A stretch of 64,000 nucleotides of DNA, from the NCBI GenBank assembly GCA_002421905.1, contig DISK01000003.1, positions 62,001 through 126,000 of the forward strand. The letters run 5' to 3'. The position numbers were made by a program, and so were the translations under genes. Origin of the DNA: Micavibrio sp. UBA6212. GTDB taxonomy: Bacteria; Pseudomonadota; Alphaproteobacteria; Micavibrionales; Micavibrionaceae. This document shows positions 1-8,914 of this stretch, in pieces (position 1 is the first letter of the stretch; every line of letters begins with the position of its first letter). The notes below the pieces were generated by a model. The model had not been told where the DNA came from and ran no database searches. It worked only from the letters and a program-made list of their open reading frames with translations.

Positions 1-1
1 T

Positions 2-889
2 AGAGTTCAGTTGTTTAAGGACATGGCGCAATCCCATATGTCCGAAGTTTTATCGGCCCTTTTATATCAGAGTATGATAAAAAAAATCTCTTTCCAAAAC
101 CCGCAACTCCGCATTCTTCACCCCTTTGAAGGAAATACGTGGGAAAGTGCTTGTTCTTTATCGGGGCAATATGATGTTGGATTTCAGCATTCTTCAGTAC
201 TAAATGATCAAATAAAAATAACTAGTTTTCCGGGGAGGCCCCTCCCATCTAAAGTTATAACCACAGGGCGTGAGGCCACAGAGCAACTTGTAAGAGACTG
301 GGGATATAACCCTGATGTATTAATTGACGGGTATACTTTACGGCAAGCTAAAATATTCGATGTCCAGCCTAAAATAGCTGCACCGTCGAAAGTCCGGCGT
401 GTTCTTGTGCTAATGCAGGGAAATGAACACCAGAACGGTGTATTGGATATCTTGCGTGAATTTATCAGCAAGAATTCAGGCGTCTCAGTTTTTCTAAGGC
501 CACACCCTGCTGTTCCTTATGAGGGAATGGGATTAAGGGAAGATGAAATGAGTAAGGTTTCAAATAATCCAGATCTATATAGTGATATTTTGAACCATGA
601 TGCGTGCATTTATGTGAGCTCTACCGCGGCTCTTGAGTCAACTTATTTAGGGGTTCCCGTTGTGCATATAGTTTTAGGAAAAGACGTGGATGGAGATCCA
701 CTATTTCATATGCCCTATTTGAAGAGAGTGGCGAAAACTTCGGATGATATTGCTATCATATTGAAGGAATTAGAGAAATATCCACTGTTTGATGAAGAAT
801 TAGTTCTTGCAAGGGATTATTTCGATAGATACTTTAAGCGGCCCGATGAATTTATGGAAGAACAGTTTAAGGAATGGCTATGCCTCTAG
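2..889 (+). CDS. Glycosyltransferase-like surface carbohydrate biosynthesis protein, 5' partial
   Basis: The reading frame is open from base 2, so the N-terminus lies outside the window; 295 residues are visible. The C-terminal half has the look of a GT-B type sugar-transfer domain: a strand-loop VRRVLVLMQGN, then FLRPHPAVPYE, then YVSSTAALESTYLGVPVVHI, which resembles the donor-binding Rossmann half of capsule and LPS glycosyltransferases, where the SSTAALE-type loop and following GVPV strand contact the nucleotide sugar. The stop overlaps the start of the next glycosyltransferase, so the two are co-transcribed. Exact donor and acceptor cannot be told. It may belong to the surface carbohydrate biosynthesis families found in Leptospira-like O-antigen loci; that is inference. 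Confidence 0.6.
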   Translation, partial: RVQLFKDMAQSHMSEVLSALLYQSMIKKISFQNPQLRILHPFEGNTWESACSLSGQYDVGFQHSSVLNDQIKITSFPGRPLPSKVITTGREATEQLVRDWGYNPDVLIDGYTLRQAKIFDVQPKIAAPSKVRRVLVLMQGNEHQNGVLDILREFISKNSGVSVFLRPHPAVPYEGMGLREDEMSKVSNNPDLYSDILNHDACIYVSSTAALESTYLGVPVVHIVLGKDVDGDPLFHMPYLKRVAKTSDDIAIILKELEKYPLFDEELVLARDYFDRYFKRPDEFMEEQFKEWLCL

Positions 890-1809
890 TCAGCGTTGTA
901 ATACCTGCATATAATCGCGAAAAATTTATTATCCCAGCTATTGAGAGTGTCAAGGCTCAAGGGATTCATGATATCGAGATTATTGTTGTTGATGATTGCT
1001 CAACGGATGATACGGTAGAGAAAGTGTTATCAGTCAATGAATCTCGTATTCGTCTTATACGTCACGAGGTTAATAAAGGTGAGGCAGGAGCTAGAAATAC
1101 TGGTGTACGCGAGTCATTAGGTAAGTATGTTGCTTATTTGGATTCGGATGATCAGTGGTTGCCAGGAAAGCTAGAAGCGCAACTTGCGTACATGGAAAAT
1201 GCATCATCTGATGTGGGGGGCGTTTATACGCTTCACTATAGATTGTACAAAAACGGCAAGCGTAGCATTGCTGGATATCCGCCAAAATCTGGAGGACTAA
1301 CATTTGAAAATCTTTTGGTTAAGGGGGCTTCTATTTCTGCTGGAAGCACTTTGATGTTTAAAAGAGAGTTATATAGCAGAGTTGGTCCGTATGATGAAAA
1401 AACTCCCCTGTATGTTGATTGGGAATGGCTTTTGAGATTTGTAAAAATAGCCTCTCTTGACCTTATTCCAAAACCTTATGCTGTCTACGAAAAGAATCCA
1501 AATTTTCGGAAAGGCGACATTCAGAAGAAGGCTGCTGATATATTTTTGGATAAATTTTATGTAGCCATTAAAGCCCTGCCGGAAAAGAGAAGACGAGAGT
1601 GCTTAAGTCGCATCAATCTGGATGTAGCTAGATGTTATGTCGAAAACGAAGGGCTAAGATATGCCCTACCATATTATTGGGATGCTTTGCGCCTTAAACC
1701 AAATCTTAGTCCAGGCTCACTCTTAAATGTTATTGATGGTATCTTTGGTACTAATATACTACCATTTGTTGACTCACATATACGTAAAGATATCAGAAGG
1801 GAAAAATAG
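880..1809 (+). CDS. Family 2 glycosyltransferase
   Basis: An inverting GT-A glycosyltransferase of 309 residues that would add a sugar from a nucleotide donor on the cytoplasmic face. The N-terminus is classical: PLVSVVIPAYNRE, then IIVVDDCSTDDT around residue 38, then the acidic metal-binding stretch AYLDSDDQWLPGKL near residues 85-98, where DSDD takes the DXD role. A second acidic motif VDWEWLLRF lies near residue 180, consistent with the catalytic-base region of GT2 enzymes. The start was put at 880 because AAGGA at 869-873 lies six bases upstream; an in-frame ATG at 874 is too close to that site. It overlaps the previous gene by 10 bases. Confidence 0.88.
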   Translation: MPLVSVVIPAYNREKFIIPAIESVKAQGIHDIEIIVVDDCSTDDTVEKVLSVNESRIRLIRHEVNKGEAGARNTGVRESLGKYVAYLDSDDQWLPGKLEAQLAYMENASSDVGGVYTLHYRLYKNGKRSIAGYPPKSGGLTFENLLVKGASISAGSTLMFKRELYSRVGPYDEKTPLYVDWEWLLRFVKIASLDLIPKPYAVYEKNPNFRKGDIQKKAADIFLDKFYVAIKALPEKRRRECLSRINLDVARCYVENEGLRYALPYYWDALRLKPNLSPGSLLNVIDGIFGTNILPFVDSHIRKDIRREK

Positions 1810-1812
1810 TTC

Positions 1813-3630
1813 GTGAAAAACTTCCTTAAAGATATTACGTCGTTACTTACAAGGCAGGAACTTAAGGAAGCCAGTATATTGCTTGTCTTTGTGGTGCTTA
1901 TGGCGTTTCTTGAGTTGATGGGCGTAGCTCTGATTGCGCCTTTTTTGTCTTTACTTCTCAACGCAGGTGTTGAGGGGCAAAGCAAGTATCTTCAGGTGGT
2001 TTATAGTTGGTTGGGCTTCAAAGAATACACTACATTTCTATATGTTTATGGGGCTGTACTAATCGGAGTAATTTGGGTTTCAGGTTTATTTAAATCATAC
2101 ACAATGTATCGTCTGTATGATTTCACGTATGCAAAAGACTATACGCTCTCAACACGGCTATTTAAGACATATCTTTTGCAGCCGTATGAGTTTTTTTTAC
2201 AAAGAAACTCATCTGATCTCACAAAAAATATTTTGAGTGAAGTGAGTGTTGTTGTTGTTGGAATTTTAGTGACAGGTATGCAGGCATTTGCCAAACTTTG
2301 TATAATTATAGCTATTGTAACTTTCCTTTTCTTCATAAATCCTATGCTTATATTTGTGGTGGGAGGCACCTTCTTGGCAGTTTATTTAGGTATATATTTT
2401 TTCTTTCATAGCAAGCTTCAGGAGATGGGGGCGATGCGCCACAAACTTGTTGAGGTGCGCTTCAATGATGTAAAAGAAGCTTTCATGGCAATAAAAGAAA
2501 CGAAAGTTTATGGGTATGAGAACTATTTTCTTGATAGCTATGCAAAAAACTCTTCGGTAATATCCAAATTTTCTTCTTATAGGGATACAATTGCCCAATC
2601 TCCTGCATATTTAGTTGAGGCGGTTGGTTTTACAATTCTTATAGCCGCAATGTTGTATGTGTTGGGAACTAGTGGAGCAAATATAAATGAAATTATACCT
2701 GCATTATCAACATACGCATTTGCTGGTTATAAGTTACTTCCCAACATCCAGCAAGTTTTCTCAGGAATTGCGCGTATAAAATATACAATTCCTACCTTAA
2801 GTCATTTGGTTAAGGAGTTTGCCTTGTTGACATATCTTCCAGCTAATTTTCCAAAGGAGTCACTAGGGGCTAACGAAGAGGAAAAAGAAGATATTTATTT
2901 TTCTGAGGTGTCTTTTTGCTACAAGGGGGCATCATCTAATGCCTTAAGTGATGTAAATCTTTGCATACCGAGCGGCAGCATAGTTGGTGTTGTGGGACGA
3001 ACAGGGGCAGGAAAAACTACATTGGTAGATTTGTGTTTAGGGCTTTTACAGCCCTCCTCAGGGCGCGTTCATGGTTCAAGCTCAATACTAGATAGTTCTA
3101 ATTTCTTTGGTTGGAAGGAGAGATTTAGCTATGTTTCCCAGAATGTGTGTCTTTTTAATGATACAATCTTACAAAATATTTGTATGATTGGCGGTGGACA
3201 ATCTCCTGATTTTGATAGAGTGGAAATGGTTTTAAAGATTGTAGATCTGGACGAATTTGTGACGGGACTTCCTAATAACACTGCGTATATTATTGGTGAG
3301 AATGGGAACAAATTAAGTGGCGGTCAGCGCCAAAGATTGAGTTTGGCACGTGCGCTTTATCGGAATGCAAATATACTTATTCTAGATGAGGCGACGAGTG
3401 CTTTGGATAAGCAAACTGAGAAAAGAATACTTCAGGGTATTAAGGGAATTGGGAAGACTGTTATAATGATTACGCATCGATTGGAACATTTGCGAATATG
3501 TGATTCTATTATTTATCTTAAGGGGGCTGGGCATGTTGATGTGGGAGAATATGACGCTTTGTGGGATAAATATCCGCAGTTTCGTTTAATGGTATCTGGT
3601 CCGTCAAATGACATGAGCCCCCCGCTATAA
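1813..3630 (+). CDS. ABC transporter with fused membrane and ATPase domains (lipid-linked sugar flippase type)
   Basis: A half-transporter of 605 residues in the MsbA/PglK style, probably flipping a lipid-linked oligosaccharide across the inner membrane. Hydrophobic segments occupy about residues 20-50, 68-92, 150-205 and 268-310. The ATPase domain starts near residue 360 with Walker A GRTGAGKTT at 395-403, the ABC signature LSGGQRQRLSLARAL from 501 and Walker B ILILDEATSALD near 521, followed by the H-loop ITHR. The start is GTG, three bases after the preceding stop, so it is translated with the glycosyltransferases upstream. PglK-like flippases serve glycan assembly; the substrate here is inferred only from the neighbourhood. 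Confidence 0.85.
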   Translation: MKNFLKDITSLLTRQELKEASILLVFVVLMAFLELMGVALIAPFLSLLLNAGVEGQSKYLQVVYSWLGFKEYTTFLYVYGAVLIGVIWVSGLFKSYTMYRLYDFTYAKDYTLSTRLFKTYLLQPYEFFLQRNSSDLTKNILSEVSVVVVGILVTGMQAFAKLCIIIAIVTFLFFINPMLIFVVGGTFLAVYLGIYFFFHSKLQEMGAMRHKLVEVRFNDVKEAFMAIKETKVYGYENYFLDSYAKNSSVISKFSSYRDTIAQSPAYLVEAVGFTILIAAMLYVLGTSGANINEIIPALSTYAFAGYKLLPNIQQVFSGIARIKYTIPTLSHLVKEFALLTYLPANFPKESLGANEEEKEDIYFSEVSFCYKGASSNALSDVNLCIPSGSIVGVVGRTGAGKTTLVDLCLGLLQPSSGRVHGSSSILDSSNFFGWKERFSYVSQNVCLFNDTILQNICMIGGGQSPDFDRVEMVLKIVDLDEFVTGLPNNTAYIIGENGNKLSGGQRQRLSLARALYRNANILILDEATSALDKQTEKRILQGIKGIGKTVIMITHRLEHLRICDSIIYLKGAGHVDVGEYDALWDKYPQFRLMVSGPSNDMSPPL

Positions 3631-3665
3631 ATGAGTTGCCCATTCTCATAGCCCACTTTGCATAT

Positions 3666-4343
3666 TTATTCGCCTCTGGGCCTTTCAACAACTATGTCAT
3701 AGAGTGCATTTTGTTCGTAAGCCCAGTATCTTACTGGCCACTCATCTTTCTTAAGAAATTCTGTTACAGCGCAATGAACCCCAAATGTGCTGTATGATGC
3801 CCATACAATATGTGCAAAATCATTGAATACCAAAAACCCCCCGCGTTTCACTTTTTGCTTTGCAGCCTCAATGTCAGCCTTGACACCATCATAAGAATGG
3901 TCCCCGTCAATATATATCCAATCAAAGAATTCATCAGGGAACTCTTTTAATAATTGAGGGGAGTCGCCTTCTTTTAATGTAACGCGACACACATCATTTG
4001 TCTGGACAGAAGGGTCAACTTTCGAGAAATCAATATCAAAGCCATAGTATTCTACAGGCCTATTGATGCGAATAATATTCTTTGAGAACCGACCATACTC
4101 AACACCAATTTCGGCAACTTTTCCGCCACTTGGCAATAATTCCAAAAGCTTGTCCCTATTAGAAACAACACGACAGTTTTCAAAAATAGATTCCGGCAAA
4201 TCAGGAGATCTATATGCGGGAACTTTCATAATTTTCCAGAGTTTGTAGCCTCTAAGCACTGACTTAGGGGCAATCTTTATCAACTCATGCTTTAAAATTC
4301 TAACATTCATTATAAACTCATATGTTTTTATTTCTGGCAACAT
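3666..4343 (-). CDS. Class I SAM-dependent methyltransferase
   Basis: A 225-residue methyltransferase of the Methyltransf_24 type common in glycan loci. The SAM-binding loop is VAEIGVEYGRFSK at about residues 76-88, followed by the acidic strand YYGFDID, and the typical motif DWIYIDGDHSYDGV near 141-154. GGFLVFNDF forms the next strand. It is the only minus-strand gene inside the sugar locus before asnB, convergent with the ABC transporter and divergent from the downstream operon. A second in-frame ATG 33 bases downstream (residue 12, before NVRILKHEL) is an equally plausible start since neither has a strong ribosome site. Substrate unknown; sugar O-methylation is likely from context. Confidence 0.75.
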   Translation of the reverse strand: MLPEIKTYEFIMNVRILKHELIKIAPKSVLRGYKLWKIMKVPAYRSPDLPESIFENCRVVSNRDKLLELLPSGGKVAEIGVEYGRFSKNIIRINRPVEYYGFDIDFSKVDPSVQTNDVCRVTLKEGDSPQLLKEFPDEFFDWIYIDGDHSYDGVKADIEAAKQKVKRGGFLVFNDFAHIVWASYSTFGVHCAVTEFLKKDEWPVRYWAYEQNALYDIVVERPRGE

Positions 4344-4443
4344 ATCACGTTTATTTTTATCAGATCACTGATAAACAGTTTAAAAAACAAATAATACATA
4401 AGCTGTCCAATAGCTCTGACGACAAGCAGTTTACATAAATTAA

Positions 4444-4505
4444 TAAAAGGGGGCTGTACCAGATATTCAGTTAAGAAATTGATTATCTGGTACAGCCCCC
4501 TTTTA
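4444..4505. repeat. 22-bp perfect inverted repeat (large hairpin)
   Basis: Bases 4444-4465 and 4484-4505 are exact reverse complements, separated by an 18-base loop. The stem has a GGGGGCTGTACC core and runs of A on its left and T on its right, so an RNA from either strand would form a strong hairpin ending in U residues, as in a bidirectional rho-independent terminator. It sits in a divergent gap, between the start of the minus-strand methyltransferase and the start of the operon regulator, where a terminator is not needed for either flanking gene. It could also be a small inserted palindromic element or a leader attenuator. Confidence 0.85.
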
Positions 4506-4580
4506 CTATTCATTTTTTCCTTTACCTTGTGAAATTTCTGGATATAGTTGCGTTCATATAATGAACATGAGGCTCGGACT

Positions 4581-5201
4581 TTGAAAACCATAGAAAATTT
4601 GATGGTAAACCAGACGTCAGAAAAGGCTATAACCTCAACAGAACTGGCATTCCCAAATCAGGATATGCTTCTGGGTATTTTGCAGGCTGTTGAAGATGAT
4701 GCCTCTATATCGCAGCGTGGTTTAGCTCAGCGGCTTGGAGTTGCATTGGGGCTCGTGAACGGATACCTCCGTTGGTGTGCTGGAAAAGGTTTGATTAAAA
4801 TGCAAACGCTTCCACCTAAAAGATACGCCTATTTTTTGACTCCCCAAGGTTTTTTAGAAAAAAGTTCCTTACTTGGTCGTCATATACAAAATTCCTTTGC
4901 ACTCTTCCGTATGGCAAGAGAGGAATGTTTGACGTTAATACATGAGTTTGAGCAAAAAGGTATTAGGAATGTCGTCCTTGTGGGAGCAGGGGACCTTCAG
5001 GACTTTGCTTTTATGATAGGGCAAGATAGCCCAGTATTGTTTCATAAGGTAAAATCAATATCTGAGATTACAGATTTTGACGCTTTGCTTCTGACCGATA
5101 TGAATATATCGCAGGCAACTTACAATAAGTTGGTCGAGCTTTTCCCGCGTGAAAAAATCTTCACTCTACCTCTGCTCAAAGTTTATAGAGGGGGTATTTG
5201 A
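4581..5201 (+). CDS. Winged-helix regulator with a C-terminal nucleotide-binding-like domain
   Basis: The first gene of the sugar operon. The N-terminal half reads as a MarR-like winged helix: GILQAVEDDASISQRGLAQRLG is followed by a recognition-helix-like VALGLVNGYLRWCAGKGLIK and a wing PPKRYAYFLTPQGF. The C-terminal half has RNVVLVGAGDLQDFAFMIG, a Rossmann-like glycine loop similar to the N-terminal domain of PglD/NeuD sugar acetyltransferases. This suggests a regulator that senses a nucleotide or sugar nucleotide, but that is inference. The start is uncertain: TTG at 4581 has GAGG eight bases upstream; TTG at 4548 and ATG at 4602 are alternatives. The stop overlaps the next start by one base (TGATG). 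Confidence 0.72.
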   Translation: MKTIENLMVNQTSEKAITSTELAFPNQDMLLGILQAVEDDASISQRGLAQRLGVALGLVNGYLRWCAGKGLIKMQTLPPKRYAYFLTPQGFLEKSSLLGRHIQNSFALFRMAREECLTLIHEFEQKGIRNVVLVGAGDLQDFAFMIGQDSPVLFHKVKSISEITDFDALLLTDMNISQATYNKLVELFPREKIFTLPLLKVYRGGI

Positions 5202-6076
5202 TGCCTAAATGGTTGGTTACAGGAGCAAGTGGATTGCTCGGGCATCATGTCTGCGACTATTTAGTCTCGCAGGACACAGAGGTTATTGCGCTTCATAACC
5301 ATCATCCTGTTGATGTTCCGAAGGTTAAATCATACGCATTGGATTTGCTGGATGAAGAAAAGCTGCAAGTCCTAATGACGGAAGAAAGACCTGATTATAT
5401 CTTTCATACAGCGGCTTTGGCAAACGTAGATCAGTGTCAGAAGTTTCCGCAAGATGCGCATAGATATAATGTTGAAATTCCTCATTCTTTGGCAAAAATT
5501 GCGCACAATATCGGTAGCAAGTTAGTCCATGTGACAACTGACCAATTGTGGATGGGTGATAAAGCTAATGTTACAGAAGATGAACCTACATCGCCAATTA
5601 ATATTTATGGAGAAACAAAAGCATTGTCAGAGACTTTGGTGTTAGAGCAAGCTCCGTCTTCGATTGTTTTGCGCACTAATTTCTTTGGTAAAGGCCGGCC
5701 GTGGAGGAAGTCTTTCTCTGATTGGCTTCAGTATGAGTTATTACAAGGAAATCCCATACAGGGGTTTGAGGATATTTTTTATAGTCCCATCGCACTGGAT
5801 TATTTGGTGCCCTTAGCAATAAGCCTGGCGAATAACAACGCACAAGGCATCTTTCATTTGGTAGGCGGAGAGCGTGTGAGCAAATATCAATTTATTGAAC
5901 AATTTATTGGTATCATGGGGTTAGATATTTCGTTGGTTAAGAAATGTTCTTTTCGTGATGCTCACCTTCAGGCACCAAGGCCTATGGATATGTCTTTGTC
6001 GGTCAAGAAAGTCGAGGCCTTTCTTGGAACAAAGATGCCGTCTGTACAAGACAGTATTTTGACATTATTGAAATAG
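5201..6076 (+). CDS. NAD-dependent epimerase/dehydratase, RmlD-like SDR
   Basis: A 291-residue extended short-chain dehydrogenase similar to dTDP-4-dehydrorhamnose reductase. The dinucleotide loop is GASGLLG at residues 8-14, and the catalytic pair is YGETK (Tyr136, Lys140) with TTDQLWMG just before it. RmlD-type enzymes reduce a 4-keto sugar nucleotide; here the enzyme sits directly before PseB and PseC, so it may act on a keto-sugar made in this locus rather than on rhamnose. The ATG at 5201 shares one base with the upstream stop, indicating translational coupling. No other rhamnose genes (rmlA, rmlB, rmlC) are visible in the window. Confidence 0.78.
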   Translation: MPKWLVTGASGLLGHHVCDYLVSQDTEVIALHNHHPVDVPKVKSYALDLLDEEKLQVLMTEERPDYIFHTAALANVDQCQKFPQDAHRYNVEIPHSLAKIAHNIGSKLVHVTTDQLWMGDKANVTEDEPTSPINIYGETKALSETLVLEQAPSSIVLRTNFFGKGRPWRKSFSDWLQYELLQGNPIQGFEDIFYSPIALDYLVPLAISLANNNAQGIFHLVGGERVSKYQFIEQFIGIMGLDISLVKKCSFRDAHLQAPRPMDMSLSVKKVEAFLGTKMPSVQDSILTLLK

Positions 6077-6100
6077 TTTAAGATTTAGAAAGGAAAAATC

Positions 6101-7144
6101 ATGACTGAACAATTCGATATAAAGGGGAAAACAATTCTCGTAACGGGGGGGACGGGCTCATTTGGTAAGAAGTTTATTCGTCTGCTAAGGGAAAAACATG
6201 CTCCCAAGAAAATCATCATTTTTTCTCGTGATGAACTAAAGCAATTTGAAATGCAACAAGATTTTGGCCATGAAGGATTGCGTTATTTTCTTGGGGATGT
6301 CCGCGATGTTGAGCGTCTGAAAATGGCTTTCTCGGATGTTGATGTCGTTGTTCATGCTGCGGCACTCAAACAGGTGCCTGCTGCAGAATACAATCCATCA
6401 GAATGCATTAAGACCAATGTTATGGGGGCTGAGAATGTGATTCAGGCAGCTATACATTGTGGAGTTAAGCGCGTGATTGCTCTATCTACAGATAAAGCCG
6501 TTAACCCTATCAATCTCTACGGTGCTACAAAACTTTGCTCTGATAAATTATTTATAGCTGCAAATACCTTTGGTAAACCAAAAGGGACATCATTCTCTGT
6601 CGTGCGCTATGGCAATGTGGTCGGCTCGCGGGGTAGTGTCATACCGTTTTTTTGCAAACGTCGAGATGCAGGTCTTTCAATCCCAATTACAGATGATCGT
6701 ATGACTCGCTTTTGGATTACTTTAGAAGAGGGTACGGAATTTGTTACGCGGTGTCTTGGTATGATGCGCGGTGGAGAGATATTTATTTCTAAAATCCCTT
6801 CCATGAAAATTACAGACCTGACGCAAGCTATTGCTCCGAATTCTAAAGTTGATATAGTAGGTATTCGCCCAGGCGAGAAATTGCACGAATGTATGGTTCC
6901 TGCGGAAGAGTCACGTCGTACGTTGGAATTTGATGATATGTTTGTTATTCAGCCAGATTCACAAAGCTGGAATCATGATTATTCTCCTGTTTATGCAGGT
7001 AGAACAGGTGTTCTTGTAAAAGAAGGGTTTGAGTATTCATCTGGAACAAACACCAAATGGGTAACGGCAAGTCAGCTAAATACAATTATTGGAAATACAT
7101 CTTCGACAAGTGATGAAGCGTCAAACTTTTCGAAAGTGGTGTAA
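6101..7144 (+). CDS. pseB: UDP-GlcNAc 4,6-dehydratase (inverting), PseB
   Basis: First committed step of pseudaminic acid synthesis: removal of water from UDP-GlcNAc with C5 inversion to a 4-keto-6-deoxy-L-sugar. The protein has 347 residues. Family marks are GGTGSFG at 16-22, SRDELKQFEMQQ from 42, AAALKQVPAAEYNP around 86-99, STDKA at 129-133 and the catalytic YGATK at 140-144. The STDKAVNPINLYGATK block is characteristic of PseB/FlaA1 rather than of ordinary epimerases. A good ribosome site (AAAGGA) precedes the ATG, and pseC follows three bases after the stop. Confidence 0.9.
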   Translation: MTEQFDIKGKTILVTGGTGSFGKKFIRLLREKHAPKKIIIFSRDELKQFEMQQDFGHEGLRYFLGDVRDVERLKMAFSDVDVVVHAAALKQVPAAEYNPSECIKTNVMGAENVIQAAIHCGVKRVIALSTDKAVNPINLYGATKLCSDKLFIAANTFGKPKGTSFSVVRYGNVVGSRGSVIPFFCKRRDAGLSIPITDDRMTRFWITLEEGTEFVTRCLGMMRGGEIFISKIPSMKITDLTQAIAPNSKVDIVGIRPGEKLHECMVPAEESRRTLEFDDMFVIQPDSQSWNHDYSPVYAGRTGVLVKEGFEYSSGTNTKWVTASQLNTIIGNTSSTSDEASNFSKVV

Positions 7145-7147
7145 GTT

Positions 7148-8359
7148 ATGGCTATAGGTAAGCTTTCGTCATTTATGCCTTACGGAGCTCATTTGATTGA
7201 TGATGATGATTGTCGTGCAGTCGTTGAGGTATTGAAAAGTGATCGCCTTACCTGCGGCCCAATGGTTGACACTTTTGAGAAATCGATCTGTGACCTAACA
7301 GGGGCTCGTTATTCTGTTTCGTGTGCGAATGGAACGGCGGGTCTCCATTTGGCCTCATTGGCCATAGGGCTTGAGTTGGGAGAAAAAGTAATTGTCCCTA
7401 CAATTACTTTTTTGGCAACAGCCAATGCACCAAGATGGTGTGGTGCTGACATCATTTTCTCGGATGTCGATGATGCTACGGGGTTGATGACGCCTCAGTA
7501 TTTTGAAGAAGCTATAGTACGAGCAGGGTCTAAGGTTAAGGCTGTCTTTCCAGTTCATATTGCTGGTCATGTATGTGATATGGAAGGAATTTATACTATA
7601 GCAAAACGTCATGGGATATTGGTAGTCGAGGATGCTTGCCATGCCCTTGGCACGCTCTATCAAGGGCAACAGGTTGGGGGGGGGCAATTTTCTGATATGA
7701 CGATGTTTTCTTTCCACCCAGTTAAAAATGCTGCTATGGGGGAAGGTGGGGTTGTAACAACTAATGACTATAATCTTTTTCAAAAGATGGTCCATCTGCG
7801 TGGCCATGGGATGGAGAGAGATTGCTCACTATTTACAAACAAAGATATAGCGTTTGATGAAAATGGTGTTGCTAACCCATGGTACTATGAGATGCAGGAA
7901 ATAGGACTAAATTACCGTCTTACTGATATTCAGTGTGCATTAGGGATTAGCCAACTAAAAAAGCTAGAGTTCTTCAAGGCAAAAAGGAAGGAGCTCAGGA
8001 CCCTCTATTGTGAAAAATTATCGCCATTTTTCGAGCTGATTAAGCCGATGACAATCGCAGAAAATTCAGACCCATGTTGGCATATTTTTGTTGTCTATAT
8101 TGATTTTGATAAACTCTCTATGAGTAAGGCGGATATAATAAGAGAATTATACTCAAGAAACATAGGTGCGCAGGTGCATTATACACCTGTCCATATGCAG
8201 CCTTACTATCGTAGACTTGGTCAGCCTCAATTATCATCCGCAATGAACTATTATCGTAAGGCGCTTACGCTTCCTTTGCACGTAAACATGACACAGGATG
8301 ATGTGGCTAATGTCGTTGATAATCTTATTGATATACTACAGAAGAATAGAAAGCCATAA
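7148..8359 (+). CDS. pseC: PLP-dependent UDP-4-keto-sugar aminotransferase, PseC
   Basis: A DegT/DnrJ/EryC1-type aminotransferase of 403 residues that would aminate C4 of the PseB product using glutamate. The PLP lysine is Lys193 in SFHPVKN, preceded by EDACHALG at 161-168, where the aspartate contacts the cofactor ring nitrogen. The N-terminal block MPYGAHLIDDDDCRAVVEVL matches the PseC style start. It follows pseB by three bases, the same pairing seen in flagellin-glycosylation and O-antigen pseudaminate loci. The end overlaps nothing; the acetyltransferase begins three bases later. Confidence 0.9.
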   Translation: MAIGKLSSFMPYGAHLIDDDDCRAVVEVLKSDRLTCGPMVDTFEKSICDLTGARYSVSCANGTAGLHLASLAIGLELGEKVIVPTITFLATANAPRWCGADIIFSDVDDATGLMTPQYFEEAIVRAGSKVKAVFPVHIAGHVCDMEGIYTIAKRHGILVVEDACHALGTLYQGQQVGGGQFSDMTMFSFHPVKNAAMGEGGVVTTNDYNLFQKMVHLRGHGMERDCSLFTNKDIAFDENGVANPWYYEMQEIGLNYRLTDIQCALGISQLKKLEFFKAKRKELRTLYCEKLSPFFELIKPMTIAENSDPCWHIFVVYIDFDKLSMSKADIIRELYSRNIGAQVHYTPVHMQPYYRRLGQPQLSSAMNYYRKALTLPLHVNMTQDDVANVVDNLIDILQKNRKP

Positions 8360-8362
8360 GAC

Positions 8363-8914
8363 ATGCTGAATCAGAAGGCGTCCCAAGCAGAAAAAATTTA
8401 TAAGGCAGGTAATGTATCTTTGCATCGTTTGACGTCTGCGGCAGTTGATGAAGGCTACTTGCAATGGATAAATGATCCTGAAATCAACGGATTTCTTGAG
8501 TCGCGTTTCAATGTGTGGAGTAGGGATACTCTTGTTGACTACATTGATAATATAAATAGAGGTGGGCGGGAGTGGTTGTTTGGAGTATTTCATGACGATG
8601 TATACATAGGAAATATTAAGCTTGGACCAATCGAACATCACCATGGGCGGGCAAGTGTTGGTATTATTCTTGGTAACCAAGCTTATCATGGACGAGGAAT
8701 AGGTACAATTGCAGTCAATCTAATTAAAGAATTTGCATTCCAGGAAATGAAAATTCGCAAGCTTACTGCTGGATGTTACGCAGAAAATATGGCGTCACTG
8801 TCGCTGTTTAAAAAGTCTGGTTTCTTTGTAGAGGCTAAATTGGAAAGACATGTTATCTGGCAAAATAAGGAATGTGATGTCATTTTGATGGGATGTTTTA
8901 GGAGTGATAATTGA
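8363..8914 (+). CDS. GNAT N-acetyltransferase, PseH-like
   Basis: A 183-residue GNAT enzyme with the acetyl-CoA pyrophosphate loop YHGRGIGT at residues 108-115 and the second conserved strand-helix segment ENMASLSLFKKSGF further on. Its place directly after pseB and pseC makes it the likely third step, transferring an acetyl or other acyl group to the C4 amine. Sequence outside the GNAT core is variable in PseH proteins, so the acyl donor cannot be read from the sequence. Four bases overlap the next gene (TTGA), a sign of coupled translation. Confidence 0.78.
   Translation: MLNQKASQAEKIYKAGNVSLHRLTSAAVDEGYLQWINDPEINGFLESRFNVWSRDTLVDYIDNINRGGREWLFGVFHDDVYIGNIKLGPIEHHHGRASVGIILGNQAYHGRGIGTIAVNLIKEFAFQEMKIRKLTAGCYAENMASLSLFKKSGFFVEAKLERHVIWQNKECDVILMGCFRSDN

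Noticed and set aside
4328..4591. 87-residue minus-strand frame across the divergent gap
   Set aside because: It runs through both arms of the inverted repeat and has no similarity to a protein that I know.
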